A stretch of DNA of 64,000 nucleotides from Pseudonocardia alni (GCF_002813375.1 NZ_PHUJ01000003.1:4526001-4590000); one strand, 5' to 3'; positions 32,443 through 41,281 are shown, counted from the first letter of the stretch. Numbers and translations are program-made. The notes: a model not told the origin generated them from the letters alone.

Positions 32443-33690
32443 GTGGAGTACCTGACCGTCGCCGAGACCGCGGAACGCCTCGGGGTGAAGCGGGAGACCG
32501 TGTACGCCTACGCCAGCCGCGGGCTGCTGACCAGCGTGCGTGGCGCGCAGCGGCGGGGCAGCCGGTTCGCCCAGGACGAGGTGGAGGCCCTCGCCGCGCG
32601 CGGCCGCGAGTCGGGCGAGCCGTCCGGGACGGTCGAGCGCATCAGGACGCGGATCACACTCGTCGCCGACGGCGGGCCGTGGTTCCGCGGGCGGGCGGTG
32701 CCCGCGCTCGCGGGGTCGGAGGACCTCGAGCACGTCGCGGCGCTGCTGTGGGAGGTCCCCGGCCGGGTGCCGTTCGACGCCGACCCGGACCTGCTCGCCC
32801 CGGCGCGTGCCGTGCTCGCCGCCGCACCCGCCGGGGCCCGGGCGACCGACCGGTTCCGGCTCGCCGTCGCCGCGGTGGCCGCGGCCGACCCGCTGCGCGC
32901 CGACGCGCGGCCGGGAGCGGTGGTGGCGACGGCGTCGTCGCTGCTGGGGACGGTCGTGACCGCGCTCGCCGGGGACCCGGGAGCCGCGGGCGGGCCGGGT
33001 GTCGCCGGGTCCGGCCTGGCGGAGCGGCTGCTTCCGGCACTGGTCCGTGACCCGGACCGGGCACCCGCGCCGGCGACGGCCGGACACGTCCGCGCCGCGC
33101 TGGTCCTGCTCGCCGACCACGGCCTGGCGTCGTCGACGGTCGCGGCCCGGGTCGCCGCGAGCACCCTGGCCGACGTGCACGCCGTCGTCTCGGCCGGGCT
33201 CGGCGCTCTCGACGGGCCCCGGCACGGACTGGTCAGCGGGCTCGCGCACCGCTTCCTCGCCGACGCCCTGGACGACCCGTCCGGCGCGCTCGCCCAGCGG
33301 CTGCGGGCCGGCGAGCGGGTCCCGGGCTTCGGGCACTCGGTCTACCGGGGCACCGACCCGCGGGCCACGGTGCTGCTCGACCGGCTGCGCGCCGACCCGG
33401 CCGCGGACGGCGTCGTGGCCTGCGTCGACGCCGTCGTCGCGGGGATGGACCGCGGCGGCGACGGCCCTGCCGCGAACGTCGACCTCGCGCTCGCCGCGCT
33501 GATGCACGCCCACGACCTGCGCCCGGACGCGGGCGAGCTGCTGTTCGCCTGCGCCCGGACGGTCGGCTGGGTGGCGCACGCCCTGGAGGAGTACGCCGAA
33601 CCCGGTCTGCGGTTCCGGCCGACCGGCGTCTACACCGGGCCGCGGCCCGGGTCGACCAGCGAGGCGAGCACCACGACGTTGTCGGTGTAG
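32443..33690 (+). CDS. Citrate synthase with N-terminal MerR/excisionase-type HTH
   Basis: The 415-residue protein begins with a helix-turn-helix (residues 1-52, VEYLTVAETAERLGVKRETV and RRGSRFAQDEVEALAARG) and continues with a citrate synthase domain. The three catalytic positions are present: His in GPRHGLVSG, His in GFGHSVYRGTDPRA and Asp in AANVDLALAAL. It may be an active enzyme that also binds DNA, or a former enzyme that senses acetyl-CoA or oxaloacetate. GTG at 32443 sits directly after the tandem palindromes, so the mRNA may have a very short or no leader. The 3' end overlaps the convergent sortase gene by 61 bp. Confidence 0.87.
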   Translation: MEYLTVAETAERLGVKRETVYAYASRGLLTSVRGAQRRGSRFAQDEVEALAARGRESGEPSGTVERIRTRITLVADGGPWFRGRAVPALAGSEDLEHVAALLWEVPGRVPFDADPDLLAPARAVLAAAPAGARATDRFRLAVAAVAAADPLRADARPGAVVATASSLLGTVVTALAGDPGAAGGPGVAGSGLAERLLPALVRDPDRAPAPATAGHVRAALVLLADHGLASSTVAARVAASTLADVHAVVSAGLGALDGPRHGLVSGLAHRFLADALDDPSGALAQRLRAGERVPGFGHSVYRGTDPRATVLLDRLRADPAADGVVACVDAVVAGMDRGGDGPAANVDLALAALMHAHDLRPDAGELLFACARTVGWVAHALEEYAEPGLRFRPTGVYTGPRPGSTSEASTTTLSV

Positions 33691-34370
33691 CTGCGCACAC
33701 CCCGGTCGAACGTCCCGCCGCAGGTGATCATCCGCAGGCCCGCGCCGGGCAGGTCGCCGTAGACGGCCGCGGTGGGGAAGCGGTCCTTGGCGTAGCGGCG
33801 CACCGCCTGGACCTCGAAGGTCGCGGTGGTGCCGTCGGCGCGGCCGACCGACACCAGGTCACCGGGGGCCAGTGCGTGCAGCCGGTGGAACGGGCCCGGC
33901 TCGTGGTCCCAGTCGACGTGCGCCGCGAGCACCGCCGGTCCCCGGGCGCCAGGGGTGGGGGCGCCGGTGTACCAGCCGGTGTCGGCGCCGTCGGGCGGCA
34001 CCTCGAGGGTTCCGCGCCCGGTCAGGCCGAGCGGGACGAGCCCGCTGTCGAGCCCGATCGAGGGCGCCCGCACCCGCACCGGCTCCGACGGCGGCAGCGG
34101 GGCCGCCGCCGGACGGAGCGTGGTGGTGGGCAGCGGCGGCACCGCCCCGCCGACCGCCACCGGCGGCGCCCCGAGCGGGACGGCCAGTGCCAGCACGACG
34201 AGCACCACCCACCACACCCGTCGCACGGCACGGGGCCCGAGCGGCCCCCGCGGACCCCGGACGCGCGCGGGGCCGGAGGACGCGTTCCCGATCGGGAGCA
34301 CGTTCTCCGGAGCGGCGCGCGTGGGGTGTCCCCACGGGCGCGCGGGAGCGGGGGCGGGTGCGGGGGTCAC
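33630..34370 (-). CDS. Class F sortase
   Basis: The 246-residue protein has a membrane segment at about 45-65 (VWWVVLVVLALAVPLGAPP) and a sortase domain with VRAPSIGLDSGLVPLGL, catalytic His in LAAHVDWDHE and catalytic Cys in LRMITCGGTFD. Class F sortases cleave LPXTG-like signals and attach proteins to the wall. GTG at 34370 overlaps the stop of the upstream Excalibur protein gene by 4 nt, which suggests that protein is a partner or substrate, although its C-terminus has no clear LPXTG. Confidence 0.87.
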   Translation of the reverse strand: MTPAPAPAPARPWGHPTRAAPENVLPIGNASSGPARVRGPRGPLGPRAVRRVWWVVLVVLALAVPLGAPPVAVGGAVPPLPTTTLRPAAAPLPPSEPVRVRAPSIGLDSGLVPLGLTGRGTLEVPPDGADTGWYTGAPTPGARGPAVLAAHVDWDHEPGPFHRLHALAPGDLVSVGRADGTTATFEVQAVRRYAKDRFPTAAVYGDLPGAGLRMITCGGTFDRGVRSYTDNVVVLASLVDPGRGPV

Positions 34371-35077
34371 GAGTGGCGGGTGGTCAGGGGGAGCGCGGCG
34401 CGGCCGGTGCGACGCCCGCTCCACACGACGACGCCCGCCCCGGCGGCGAGGACCGCGCCCGTCCCGACCAGCAGGAACACCGTCGGGTCGACCCCGGCGC
34501 CGCCGGAGCCGTCGCCGGCCTCGACACCACCACCCGGGACCGCGCGGACCTGCCCGGTACCGGCGGCCGCGACGAGGTCCGAGCCCTCGCAGGCCCGGCC
34601 GTCGTCGTCGCGGTCCAGGTTGTTCGGGTCCGAGGGGTCGGCGGCGAGCACGGCCTGGGCCTGGGCCCGGGAGAGGTCGACGCAGTCCAGGTCGCTGCCG
34701 CGCCCGGCGGCGGGGGCCCCGGCCGCGGGAGCTCCGGCCGCGGGGGTGGTCGCCTCCGGGGCCGCGGCGGTCTCCTCGGGCGCGGTCTCCTCGGGACCGG
34801 TCGCGTCCGGGGCGGTGGCGCCGGGGTCCTCGTCGGCCGGCGTCGCGTCGTCCGCGGGCTCCTCGGCGGGCGGCTCCTCGGTGTCCTCCTGGGCCGGGGC
34901 CGTCACGACCGGGCCCGCGGTGGCGACGGCGGCCGGGGCCGTGACGGCGCTCGCCACCGGGGTGGCGTCCGGTTCCGCGGCGGACGCCGCTCCGGCCAGC
35001 GGGACCCCGGCGAGCGCGGCGAGGGTGAGGGACGCGGCGACGGCGCCGGTGCGGCGGACGAGCGAACGTGCGGTCAT
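34367..35077 (-). CDS. Excalibur-domain cell-surface protein with C-terminal membrane anchor
   Basis: The 236-residue protein has a signal peptide (1-34), an Ala/Thr/Glu/Pro-rich stalk (35-125), an Excalibur Ca2+-binding domain with DLDCVDLS and NLDRDDDGRACEG (about 130-165), and a C-terminal hydrophobic segment (PTVFLLVGTGAVLAAGAGVV) with a basic tail. The final ALPLTT only loosely recalls a sorting signal. It is coupled to a class F sortase. Likely surface-displayed; biological role unknown. Confidence 0.82.
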   Translation of the reverse strand: MTARSLVRRTGAVAASLTLAALAGVPLAGAASAAEPDATPVASAVTAPAAVATAGPVVTAPAQEDTEEPPAEEPADDATPADEDPGATAPDATGPEETAPEETAAAPEATTPAAGAPAAGAPAAGRGSDLDCVDLSRAQAQAVLAADPSDPNNLDRDDDGRACEGSDLVAAAGTGQVRAVPGGGVEAGDGSGGAGVDPTVFLLVGTGAVLAAGAGVVVWSGRRTGRAALPLTTRHS

Positions 35078-35279
35078 GATCCACTCCCTGTGACGAACGT
35101 GATCCCGGTGACCGGTGGGGCGAACGCGACGCCCTGTCCGATGGCGGAGAGTGAAGCGACACCCCGTCGACAGGGCCAGGAAAGTCGCCCGTACGGGGAT
35201 CACCGGGGCGGGTGGCGTCGCCCGGAGTGACCGGTGCCTCGGCGTGCCGGGGCGCGCGGGACCCGGCACGACGTCCAGG

Positions 35280-35723
35280 ATGGCGACCGTGACGACCACC
35301 CCCGAACCGCCCCGGCGCCGCCGCCGGTCCCTCGACGACGGTGTCTCCGACGCGTTCGTCGAGCTCTGGTCCCAGCGCCGCCCGTGCGTCCTGGTGACCC
35401 CGCGCCGCGACGGGACCCCGCACGCGGTACCGGTGGGGGTGACCGTCGACGTGGCCGGGCGCACCGCCCGGGTGATCTGCGGCGGCGGGTCGCAGAAGGC
35501 GCGCAACGTCGCCGCGGCCGGGCCGGACGGGGCCCGGGTCAGCGTCACCGTCGTCGACGGGCGCACCTGGTCCACGCTGGAGGGCCGCGCCGTCGTGCGG
35601 GACGAGCCCGACGTCGTCGCCGACGCCGAGCGCCGCTACGCCGCCGAGTACAAGCAGCCCCGGGAGAACCCCGCGCGGGTGGTGCTGCAGATCGCGGTCG
35701 ACCGGGTCCTCGGCAACGCCTGA
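35280..35723 (+). CDS. Pyridoxamine 5'-phosphate oxidase-like (PPOX) protein
   Basis: The 147-residue split-barrel protein shows CVLVTPRRDGTPHAVPVGVTVD, KARNVAAAGPDGARVSVTVVDG and WSTLEGRAVVRDEPD, typical of the F420- or flavin-binding PPOX subgroup in actinobacteria. The substrate is unknown. ATG at 35280 lies within a long open frame; MATVTT fits the family's variable N-terminus. It is followed 16 nt later by an MBL hydrolase gene. Confidence 0.85.
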   Translation: MATVTTTPEPPRRRRRSLDDGVSDAFVELWSQRRPCVLVTPRRDGTPHAVPVGVTVDVAGRTARVICGGGSQKARNVAAAGPDGARVSVTVVDGRTWSTLEGRAVVRDEPDVVADAERRYAAEYKQPRENPARVVLQIAVDRVLGNA

Positions 35724-35739
35724 GGGGATACTCGACGGT

Positions 35740-36540
35740 GTGGACCTGCCGGAGACGACCTTCCTCGGCCACAGCACCCTGCGGCTGCGGATCGGCGGGC
35801 GCACCGTCCTGACCGACCCGGTGCTGGGGCCCTCGGTCGGGCCGCTGCGCCGCACCGCGCCGGCCGTCGACCCGGCGGGGCCCGCCGGGGCCGACCTGGT
35901 CCTGATCTCCCACCTGCACGCCGACCACCTGCACCTCGCCTCGTTGCGCCGGCTGCCGCGCGCGGTGGAGGTCGTGGTGCCCGCGGGCGCCGGCGACTGG
36001 CTCCGCCGCCGCGGCGTCGCCCGGGTGTCCGAGCTCGCCGTGGGGCAGACCCGTGTCTTCGACGGTCTGCGCGTCACCGGCACACCGGCCGACCACTCCG
36101 GACACCGGTGGGGGCCCCGGTTCACCCACGGCCCGCAGGCCGACGCGATGGGGCACCTGCTGGAGGGCGACGGGCTGCGCGTCTACGTCGCCGGTGACAC
36201 CGGCCTGTTCCCCGGGCTCGACGACGTCGCCGCCCAGGGCCCGATCGACCTCGCCGCGCTGCCGGTGTGGGGCTGGGGCCCGAACCTCGGACCCGGCCAC
36301 CTCGACCCGGCCGGTGCCGCCGAGGCCGCCCGGCGGCTCGCACCGGCCGTCGCGCTGCCGGTGCACTGGGGCACCCTCGCCGTCGCCGGGCTGTGCTCGG
36401 TCCCGGGGCGGACCGGGTCCCGGATGCGGGAGCTGCTCGTGCGCCCGCCGCACGACTTCGCCGACGCCGTCGCCGCGGCCCGGCTGCCCACCCGCACCCT
36501 CGTGCTCCCGCCCGGCGCCGCCGTCGGAACACCGGCGTGA
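35740..36540 (+). CDS. MBL-fold metallo-hydrolase (UlaG/NAPE-PLD-like)
   Basis: The 266-residue protein starts VDLPETTFLGHSTLRLRIGG and has the zinc motif SHLHADHLH near residue 63, with further ligands in TPADHSGHRWG, YVAGDTGLF and LPVHWGTLA. This subgroup includes lactonases and phospholipase-like hydrolases. GTG at 35740 is the family-consistent start. Its stop overlaps the GTG of the downstream DedA gene (GTGA), so both belong to one transcript with the PPOX gene. Confidence 0.87.
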   Translation: MDLPETTFLGHSTLRLRIGGRTVLTDPVLGPSVGPLRRTAPAVDPAGPAGADLVLISHLHADHLHLASLRRLPRAVEVVVPAGAGDWLRRRGVARVSELAVGQTRVFDGLRVTGTPADHSGHRWGPRFTHGPQADAMGHLLEGDGLRVYVAGDTGLFPGLDDVAAQGPIDLAALPVWGWGPNLGPGHLDPAGAAEAARRLAPAVALPVHWGTLAVAGLCSVPGRTGSRMRELLVRPPHDFADAVAAARLPTRTLVLPPGAAVGTPA

Positions 36541-37193
36541 GCGCGCCGCACCTGCTGGCCGCGTCCGCGCAGGAGTGGCTCGACGCCGAGCTCAGCCCGG
36601 ACGCCGGGCGGATCGCCTACCTCGTCGTCGCCGGGGGAGTGCTGCTCGGGTCGGTGCTGCCGGTCGTGCCGACCGGCGCGATCGTCGGCGCCGCCGCCGC
36701 GACGGCGATGACCAGCTCCGCGCTGTCGCTGCCGGTCGTGCTGCTGCTGTCCTTCGCCGCGGCGCTGCTCGGTGACGTGGTCACCTTCGCCGTCGCCCGG
36801 CTGGCCGGGGACCCGGTCCGTGCCGCGGTCGCGGGCGGGCGGCTCGGCGGCGAGCGCACCGCGGCCCGGATCGAACGGATGCGCGGCGCGTTCGCCGAGC
36901 GCGGCTGGCTGGTCGTGCTGGTCGGACGGGTCGCCCCGGCGGGCCGGGTGCCGACCCTGATCGCGGCTGCGGTCTCCGGGATGACCTGGGCGAAGCTGGT
37001 GCCGGCGGTCGCGGCGGGGGCGGTGCTGTGGACGCTGCTCTACGGCGTGCTCGGCGTGCTGACCGGCAACCTCACCGACTCCCCGCTGGTGGCCGCGCTG
37101 CTCGCGGTCGGGCTGGTCGCCGTCGTCGCACTGGTCACGGCGCTGGCCGGGCGGGTGCGGACCCGGCTGCGGGCCCGGCATCCCACCGGCTGA
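36537..37193 (+). CDS. DedA/SNARE-associated family membrane protein
   Basis: This 218-residue integral membrane protein has hydrophobic segments around 28-50, 60-85, 140-165 and 180-205, with the DedA features LLGDVVTFAVARLAGD and VLVGRVAPAGRVPTLIAAAVSGM. DedA proteins flip phospholipids or undecaprenyl phosphate and influence proton-motive force. GTG at 36537 overlaps the upstream stop. Two hairpins lie downstream. Confidence 0.87.
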   Translation: MSAPHLLAASAQEWLDAELSPDAGRIAYLVVAGGVLLGSVLPVVPTGAIVGAAAATAMTSSALSLPVVLLLSFAAALLGDVVTFAVARLAGDPVRAAVAGGRLGGERTAARIERMRGAFAERGWLVVLVGRVAPAGRVPTLIAAAVSGMTWAKLVPAVAAGAVLWTLLYGVLGVLTGNLTDSPLVAALLAVGLVAVVALVTALAGRVRTRLRARHPTG

Positions 37194-37321
37194 GGGTGCG
37201 TGGTCGGGCCGAGCCCGCCGGCCGTGCCGCGCTCGGAGCGTCGGGAGGAACCCCGGAGTGCACCGGCCGGATCGCGACGCCCGCGCCGGCGGCGGGCGCC
37301 ACGACGGAGCGCCACACGGAA

Positions 37322-37394
37322 CCGGCCGGGCGCGACGGGAGGGGGGATGTCGCGCCCGGCCGGAGCAGGGCCCGGGGCGTGGCGTCGCCCCGGG
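37322..37394. terminator. Two tandem hairpins between convergent dedA and htrA-type genes
   Basis: The first has perfect 15-bp arms (CCGGCCGGGCGCGAC at 37322-37336; complement 37349-37363) and a 12-nt G-rich loop. The second has 9-bp arms (CCCGGGGCG 37371-37379; complement 37386-37394). One probably serves each of the two converging transcripts. Confidence 0.78.
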
Positions 37395-37402
37395 GGGTCG
37401 GG

Positions 37403-38767
37403 TCAGTTGCCGCCGCCGAAGGGGTTGATGCCGAACGGCAGCTCACCGGTCGAACCGCCGCCCTCGGGCACGGTGCGCGACCCGTTCTGGGCGGTCGCGG
37501 CCGCGGTGTCGCGCACGCTGCCGAGGGTCACCGGCACCTCGCGGGCACCGGACCCGCTGCCGACGGTCAGCGTGACCTGCTGGCCGGGCGTGAAGTTGCC
37601 GACCCGGGCGATCAGGTCCGCGAAGCTCGACACCGGGTACTCGTTGACCTTGGTGACGACGTCGCCCGCCGTGATGCCCGCGGCGGCCGCCGGCGAGTCC
37701 GGCTCCACCGTCGTGATCTGGGCGCCCGCGGTCCCGCTCGGGGCGCCGCCGGAGGCCGACACCGAGCCCTGCACGCCGAGCTGCGGCTTGGTCGCGACGC
37801 CGGAGTCCATCAGCTCCTGGGCGACCCGCTTCGCGGTGTCGACCGGGATCGCGAAGCCCAGCCCGATCGAGCCGGAGCTCTGCCCGGCGGTGGCGATCGC
37901 GGAGTTGATGCCGACGACCTGCCCGGCCAGGTTGACCAGCGGACCGCCGGAGTTGCCCTGGTTGATGGGGGCGTCGGTCTGCAGGCCGTTGTAGACGACC
38001 GGGGCCTGGCCGTCGCCGCCCGCGGTGACGGTCCGGTTGAGCGCCGAGACGATGCCCGCGGTGACGGTACCGGACAGGCCCTGCGGCGAGCCGTTCGCGA
38101 CGACCTGCTCGCCGACCTGCACGCTCGAGGACTCCCCGAGAGTGGCGGGCTTCAGGTCCGTGGCGCCCTGCAACTTGATGACGGCGAGGTCGTAACTGGG
38201 GGAGGTGCCGACGACGGTCGCGGGGTACTGCTTCCCGTCGGCGGTGGACACGGTGATCCGGCCGCCGTCGGTGGCGTTGCCGACCACGTGGTTGTTGGTG
38301 AGGATCTGGCCGTCGGAGGTCAGGACGACCCCGGAGCCCTCGGCGACGCTCTGCGCGGTGCGGACCTGGATGTCCACCGTGCTCGGGGTGATCGCGGCCG
38401 CGGCACCGGCGATCGAGCCGTCGGCCGGGGTGGCCGGGGTGCCGGGGGCGGCGGCGCTGGTCAGCGTGGCCGGGGTGGAGGAACCGTCGAGCACCAGGTA
38501 GGCGCCGCCGACACCGGCCGCACCGCCGACGAGGGCGGCCGTCAGCGCGACGGCGGCCAGGCCCGCACCGAACCGGCGCGGCGGCCTCGGTGCCGGACCC
38601 TGCTGCGGGAACGGCGGGTACACCGAGGTGGGCGGGCTCCCCGCGCCGTAGGCCGGGATCGTGGGGTTGCTCGTCGTCGCCCACGGCGGCGGAGTCTGGG
38701 TCCCGTGGCCGCCGCCCGGGTCGCCTCCCTGGCTGCCGCCCTGCTGCCGGTGGTCGGTGTCGGTCAC
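37403..38767 (-). CDS. HtrA/PepD-type trypsin-like serine protease with PDZ domain
   Basis: The protein of about 454 residues has a disordered Pro/Gly/Gln N-terminus, one membrane segment (RFGAGLAAVALTAALVGGAA), a trypsin-like domain with His in LTNNHVVG, Asp in SYDLAVIKLQ and Ser in QGNSGGPLV, and a PDZ domain (ITTVEPDSPAAAAGITAGDVV). It degrades misfolded proteins outside the membrane, like mycobacterial PepD. I chose GTG at 38767 because AGGAGG lies 8 nt upstream; an ATG at 38926 would add 53 residues but lacks such a site. Confidence 0.9.
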   Translation of the reverse strand: MTDTDHRQQGGSQGGDPGGGHGTQTPPPWATTSNPTIPAYGAGSPPTSVYPPFPQQGPAPRPPRRFGAGLAAVALTAALVGGAAGVGGAYLVLDGSSTPATLTSAAAPGTPATPADGSIAGAAAAITPSTVDIQVRTAQSVAEGSGVVLTSDGQILTNNHVVGNATDGGRITVSTADGKQYPATVVGTSPSYDLAVIKLQGATDLKPATLGESSSVQVGEQVVANGSPQGLSGTVTAGIVSALNRTVTAGGDGQAPVVYNGLQTDAPINQGNSGGPLVNLAGQVVGINSAIATAGQSSGSIGLGFAIPVDTAKRVAQELMDSGVATKPQLGVQGSVSASGGAPSGTAGAQITTVEPDSPAAAAGITAGDVVTKVNEYPVSSFADLIARVGNFTPGQQVTLTVGSGSGAREVPVTLGSVRDTAAATAQNGSRTVPEGGGSTGELPFGINPFGGGN

Positions 38768-39037
38768 GGTGGTCGCCTCCTGTGCGTGGGTGCCGTCGTC
38801 GCCGGCCGGGTGGGCGGGGACCGCCCCCTCGTGAGGCCGCGCGGGCCGGACGGGGTCGGTGGCGCCGCCTCCGGTGGAGGTCCGTCCGTCGGACGACTCG
38901 CCCGTTCCCGGCCCGTTCTCGGTCATGGGGCAACTGTGCGCCGTGACCCTGAGACGACCCTGTGACCGCGCTGGGAATCGCTCGGGCATCGGGTGAGAGT
39001 GCCCGGCACGCGGGTCCTCGCCGGCGGTCCGGGCAGG

Positions 39038-39784
39038 TCAGGAGATCGCGCCGGCCACCGTGAGCACCAGTCCCAGCACCGCGAGGGCGGCCCCGCCGCG
39101 GGCCCACAGCCGCTGCGCGCGCCGGTCGGAGTCGGTCAGCTCGGCCTCGGTGCGGGTGGACAGCACGAAGGTCCCGCCGGCGTCCTGCGGCGGCCGGATC
39201 ACCAGTGGCCCGTCCCGGTCGTCGACCTCGCCGAGGACGTACATCGCGACGCCGGGGCGCAGCACCCACTCCTGGTTGCGGTAGCCGACGGTCCGGTCCC
39301 CGCCCCGGCCCCGGTCGTCGGCCGGATCGAACCGGTCCAGCACCCGTTCCACCGGGTCCGGGTGCCGCCCGCCCGGGTCGACGCCGATCGTGTGCCCGTC
39401 GCGCAGCAGCGCCCAGCCGTGCGGGGACGTCCGCTCGGACACGGTCTCGGTGTGGGTCTGCGTCCGGGTGCGGCCCTCGTCGTCGCGCTCACGGCGCTCG
39501 AACCGGCGCTCGACCCGCTGCATGTGCCACACGCAGTCGACGCCCGCGAGGTCGGAGCGCAGCACCCCGACCGGGGCGGGCGCGGTCTGCCCGACGACCT
39601 CACAGACCTTCCGGAACGTGCCCGGCCGCCCGGCGAGCTCCGCCGCGACGCCCGCGAGGTCGAGCAGCTCGGGCACCGACAGCGTCTCGGCCGCCATCAT
39701 CGCGTGCACCCGGCGCTGGGTGCGGACCGCGACCCAGATGCAGGCCGCCCCGGCCAGCAGCGCGACGATCCCCACCCACAGCAC
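39038..39784 (-). CDS. GIDE-domain membrane protein (E3 ubiquitin ligase-like)
   Basis: The 248-residue protein has an N-terminal membrane helix (MLWVGIVALLAGAACIWVAV), a middle domain with GRPGTFRKVCEVVGQTAPAP, CVWHMQRVERRFERRERD and VGYRNQEWVLRPGVAMYVLGEV, and a C-terminal helix (ALAVLGLVLTVAGA). The middle is the GIDE domain, which in eukaryotes lies in the mitochondrial ubiquitin ligase MAPL/MUL1. No RING finger is present, so ligase activity is not expected. The function in bacteria is unknown. Confidence 0.78.
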   Translation of the reverse strand: MLWVGIVALLAGAACIWVAVRTQRRVHAMMAAETLSVPELLDLAGVAAELAGRPGTFRKVCEVVGQTAPAPVGVLRSDLAGVDCVWHMQRVERRFERRERDDEGRTRTQTHTETVSERTSPHGWALLRDGHTIGVDPGGRHPDPVERVLDRFDPADDRGRGGDRTVGYRNQEWVLRPGVAMYVLGEVDDRDGPLVIRPPQDAGGTFVLSTRTEAELTDSDRRAQRLWARGGAALAVLGLVLTVAGAIS

Positions 39785-39801
39785 GGGCGGAACCTAGCAG
39801 G

Positions 39802-40971
39802 TCAGGAGACCAGCTCCACGATCGTGGCGTTGGCGGTGCCGCCGCCCTCGCACATGGTCTGCAGCCCGTAGCGGATCCCGCGGTCGCGCATGTGGTGCAC
39901 CAGGCGGGTCAGCAGCACGGTGCCCGAGGCCCCCAGCGGGTGCCCGACGGCGATCGCCCCGCCGAGCGGGTTCAGCACGGCGTCGTCGGCGCCCAACTCG
40001 GCCTGCCAGGCCAGCGGGACCGGCGCGAACGCCTCGTTGACCTCGAACGCGCCGATGTCGCCGATCGACAGCCCGGAGCGCTTCAGCACCTTCTGCGTCG
40101 CCGGGACGGGCCCGGTCAGCATCCGCAGCGGGTCCGCGCCGGAGACGGCCCCGGAGTGGTAGCGCACGATCGGGGTCAGGCCGAGCTCGCGGGCCCGCTC
40201 CGGGGTGGTCACGAGCACCGCCGACGCGCCGTCGGAGATCTGCGAGCTGTTCCCGGCGTGGATCACCCCGTCCGCGGAGAACGACGGCTTCAGCGCGGCC
40301 AGGGTGCCGGCGGTGGTGCCCCGGCGCAGGCCCTCGTCGGCGGTGAACCCGGGCGCTCCGGGCACGTCGACGAGCTGGTCGTCGAACACGCCGGCGTCGA
40401 TCGCGGCGGCGGCGAGCTCGTGGCTGCGTGCCGCGTACTCGTCGAGCCGGGTCCGCGACAGTCCCCAGTCCCGGGCGATCCGCTCGGCGCCGACGCCCTG
40501 GTTGAAGTCCCCGTTCGGGAACTCCCCGGACTCCAGGTCGGCGCGGTAGCGCTCGCGCACCAGCGGCCCGTAGGGGCGTCCCAGGTCGCGCCCCGCGCCC
40601 AGCGGCACCCGGGTCATCGACTCCACCCCACCGGCGACGACGACGTCGTACTGCCCGGCCAGCACCATCCCGGCCGCGAAGTCGAACGAGGACTGGCTCG
40701 ATCCGCACGCGCGGTTCACCGTCACCCCGGGCACCGTCTCCGGCCAGCCCGCGGCGAGCAGCGCGTAGCGGCCGATCTGCGCGGCCTGGTCGCCGACCTG
40801 GTTCACACAGCCCCACACGACGTCGTCGACGACGGCGGGGTCGATCCCGGTCCGCTCGGCCAGGGCGCTCAGCACGGCGGCGGACAGGTCGACCGGGTGG
40901 ACCTCGGCCAGGGACCCCTTCCGCTTCCCGATCGGTGTGCGGACGGCGGCACAGACGACGGCCTCGGGCAT
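39802..40971 (-). CDS. Thiolase family protein (acetyl-CoA acyltransferase)
   Basis: The 389-residue protein has the nucleophilic Cys in VNRACGSSQSSFDF, NEAFAPVPLAW, GGAIAVGHPLGASG with the catalytic His, and CEGGGTANATIVEL with the second Cys. This is the full thiolase set. It cleaves 3-oxoacyl-CoA or condenses acetyl-CoA units. It stands alone, so degradative beta-oxidation is the default guess. ATG at 40971 follows GAGGA. Confidence 0.92.
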   Translation of the reverse strand: MPEAVVCAAVRTPIGKRKGSLAEVHPVDLSAAVLSALAERTGIDPAVVDDVVWGCVNQVGDQAAQIGRYALLAAGWPETVPGVTVNRACGSSQSSFDFAAGMVLAGQYDVVVAGGVESMTRVPLGAGRDLGRPYGPLVRERYRADLESGEFPNGDFNQGVGAERIARDWGLSRTRLDEYAARSHELAAAAIDAGVFDDQLVDVPGAPGFTADEGLRRGTTAGTLAALKPSFSADGVIHAGNSSQISDGASAVLVTTPERARELGLTPIVRYHSGAVSGADPLRMLTGPVPATQKVLKRSGLSIGDIGAFEVNEAFAPVPLAWQAELGADDAVLNPLGGAIAVGHPLGASGTVLLTRLVHHMRDRGIRYGLQTMCEGGGTANATIVELVS

Positions 40972-41117
40972 GGGGGTCCTCCTCGGTCACCGGTGACACG
41001 ACTCGTTCGCGACGCTAAGCCATCGGAGGGGGTCGGCGCTGAGAGGGCGATCACAGCGCCGGATGCGTATCAGGTGTCGAGACGCTCTGGATCGATGAGG
41101 TACCGTTTCCGGCGTAC

Positions 41118-41228
41118 GCGAAGGGGAGTAGCTCCCAACGCTGCGCTCGACATACTGGTCCGCCTCGTACTCCGACGGCCGACCCGGGTGCAGCGGCCTG
41201 ACCACCACCAGGCGAGCGAGACCTTCGA
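41118..41228 (+). ncRNA. yybP-ykoY (Mn2+) riboswitch
   Basis: The 5' part CGAAGGGGAGTAGCTCCC (from 41119) and the 3' part GGCGAGCGAGACCTTCG (to 41227) are the conserved blocks of this class. CGAAGG and CCTTCG pair to close the P1 stem. The internal region contains further GC-rich stems (for example CCTGACCACCACCAGG). It lies directly upstream of a GDT1-type gene, a family exporting Mn2+ and often under this riboswitch. Manganese would therefore induce the exporter. Confidence 0.87.
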
Positions 41229-41244
41229 TCCGGATACACCGGGT

Positions 41245-41281
41245 CGAGGGCACCCCAACCTCGGTCCGGTCGAGATCGAGG
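41245..41281 (+). promoter_or_regulatory. Possible SD-sequestering switch downstream of the Mn2+ riboswitch
   Basis: CCTCG at 41259-41263 can pair either with CGAGG at 41245-41249 or with CGAGG at 41277-41281, which forms part of the ribosome binding site (GAGGG) for ATG 41289. The two hairpins are mutually exclusive, so this may be the translational output of the riboswitch. Inferred from pairing only. Confidence 0.4.

Noticed and set aside
38768..38926. A 53-residue N-terminal extension of the HtrA-type protease from ATG 38926
   Set aside because: GTG at 38767 has an ideal AGGAGG 8 nt upstream, whereas the ATG has none; the extra residues are low complexity.
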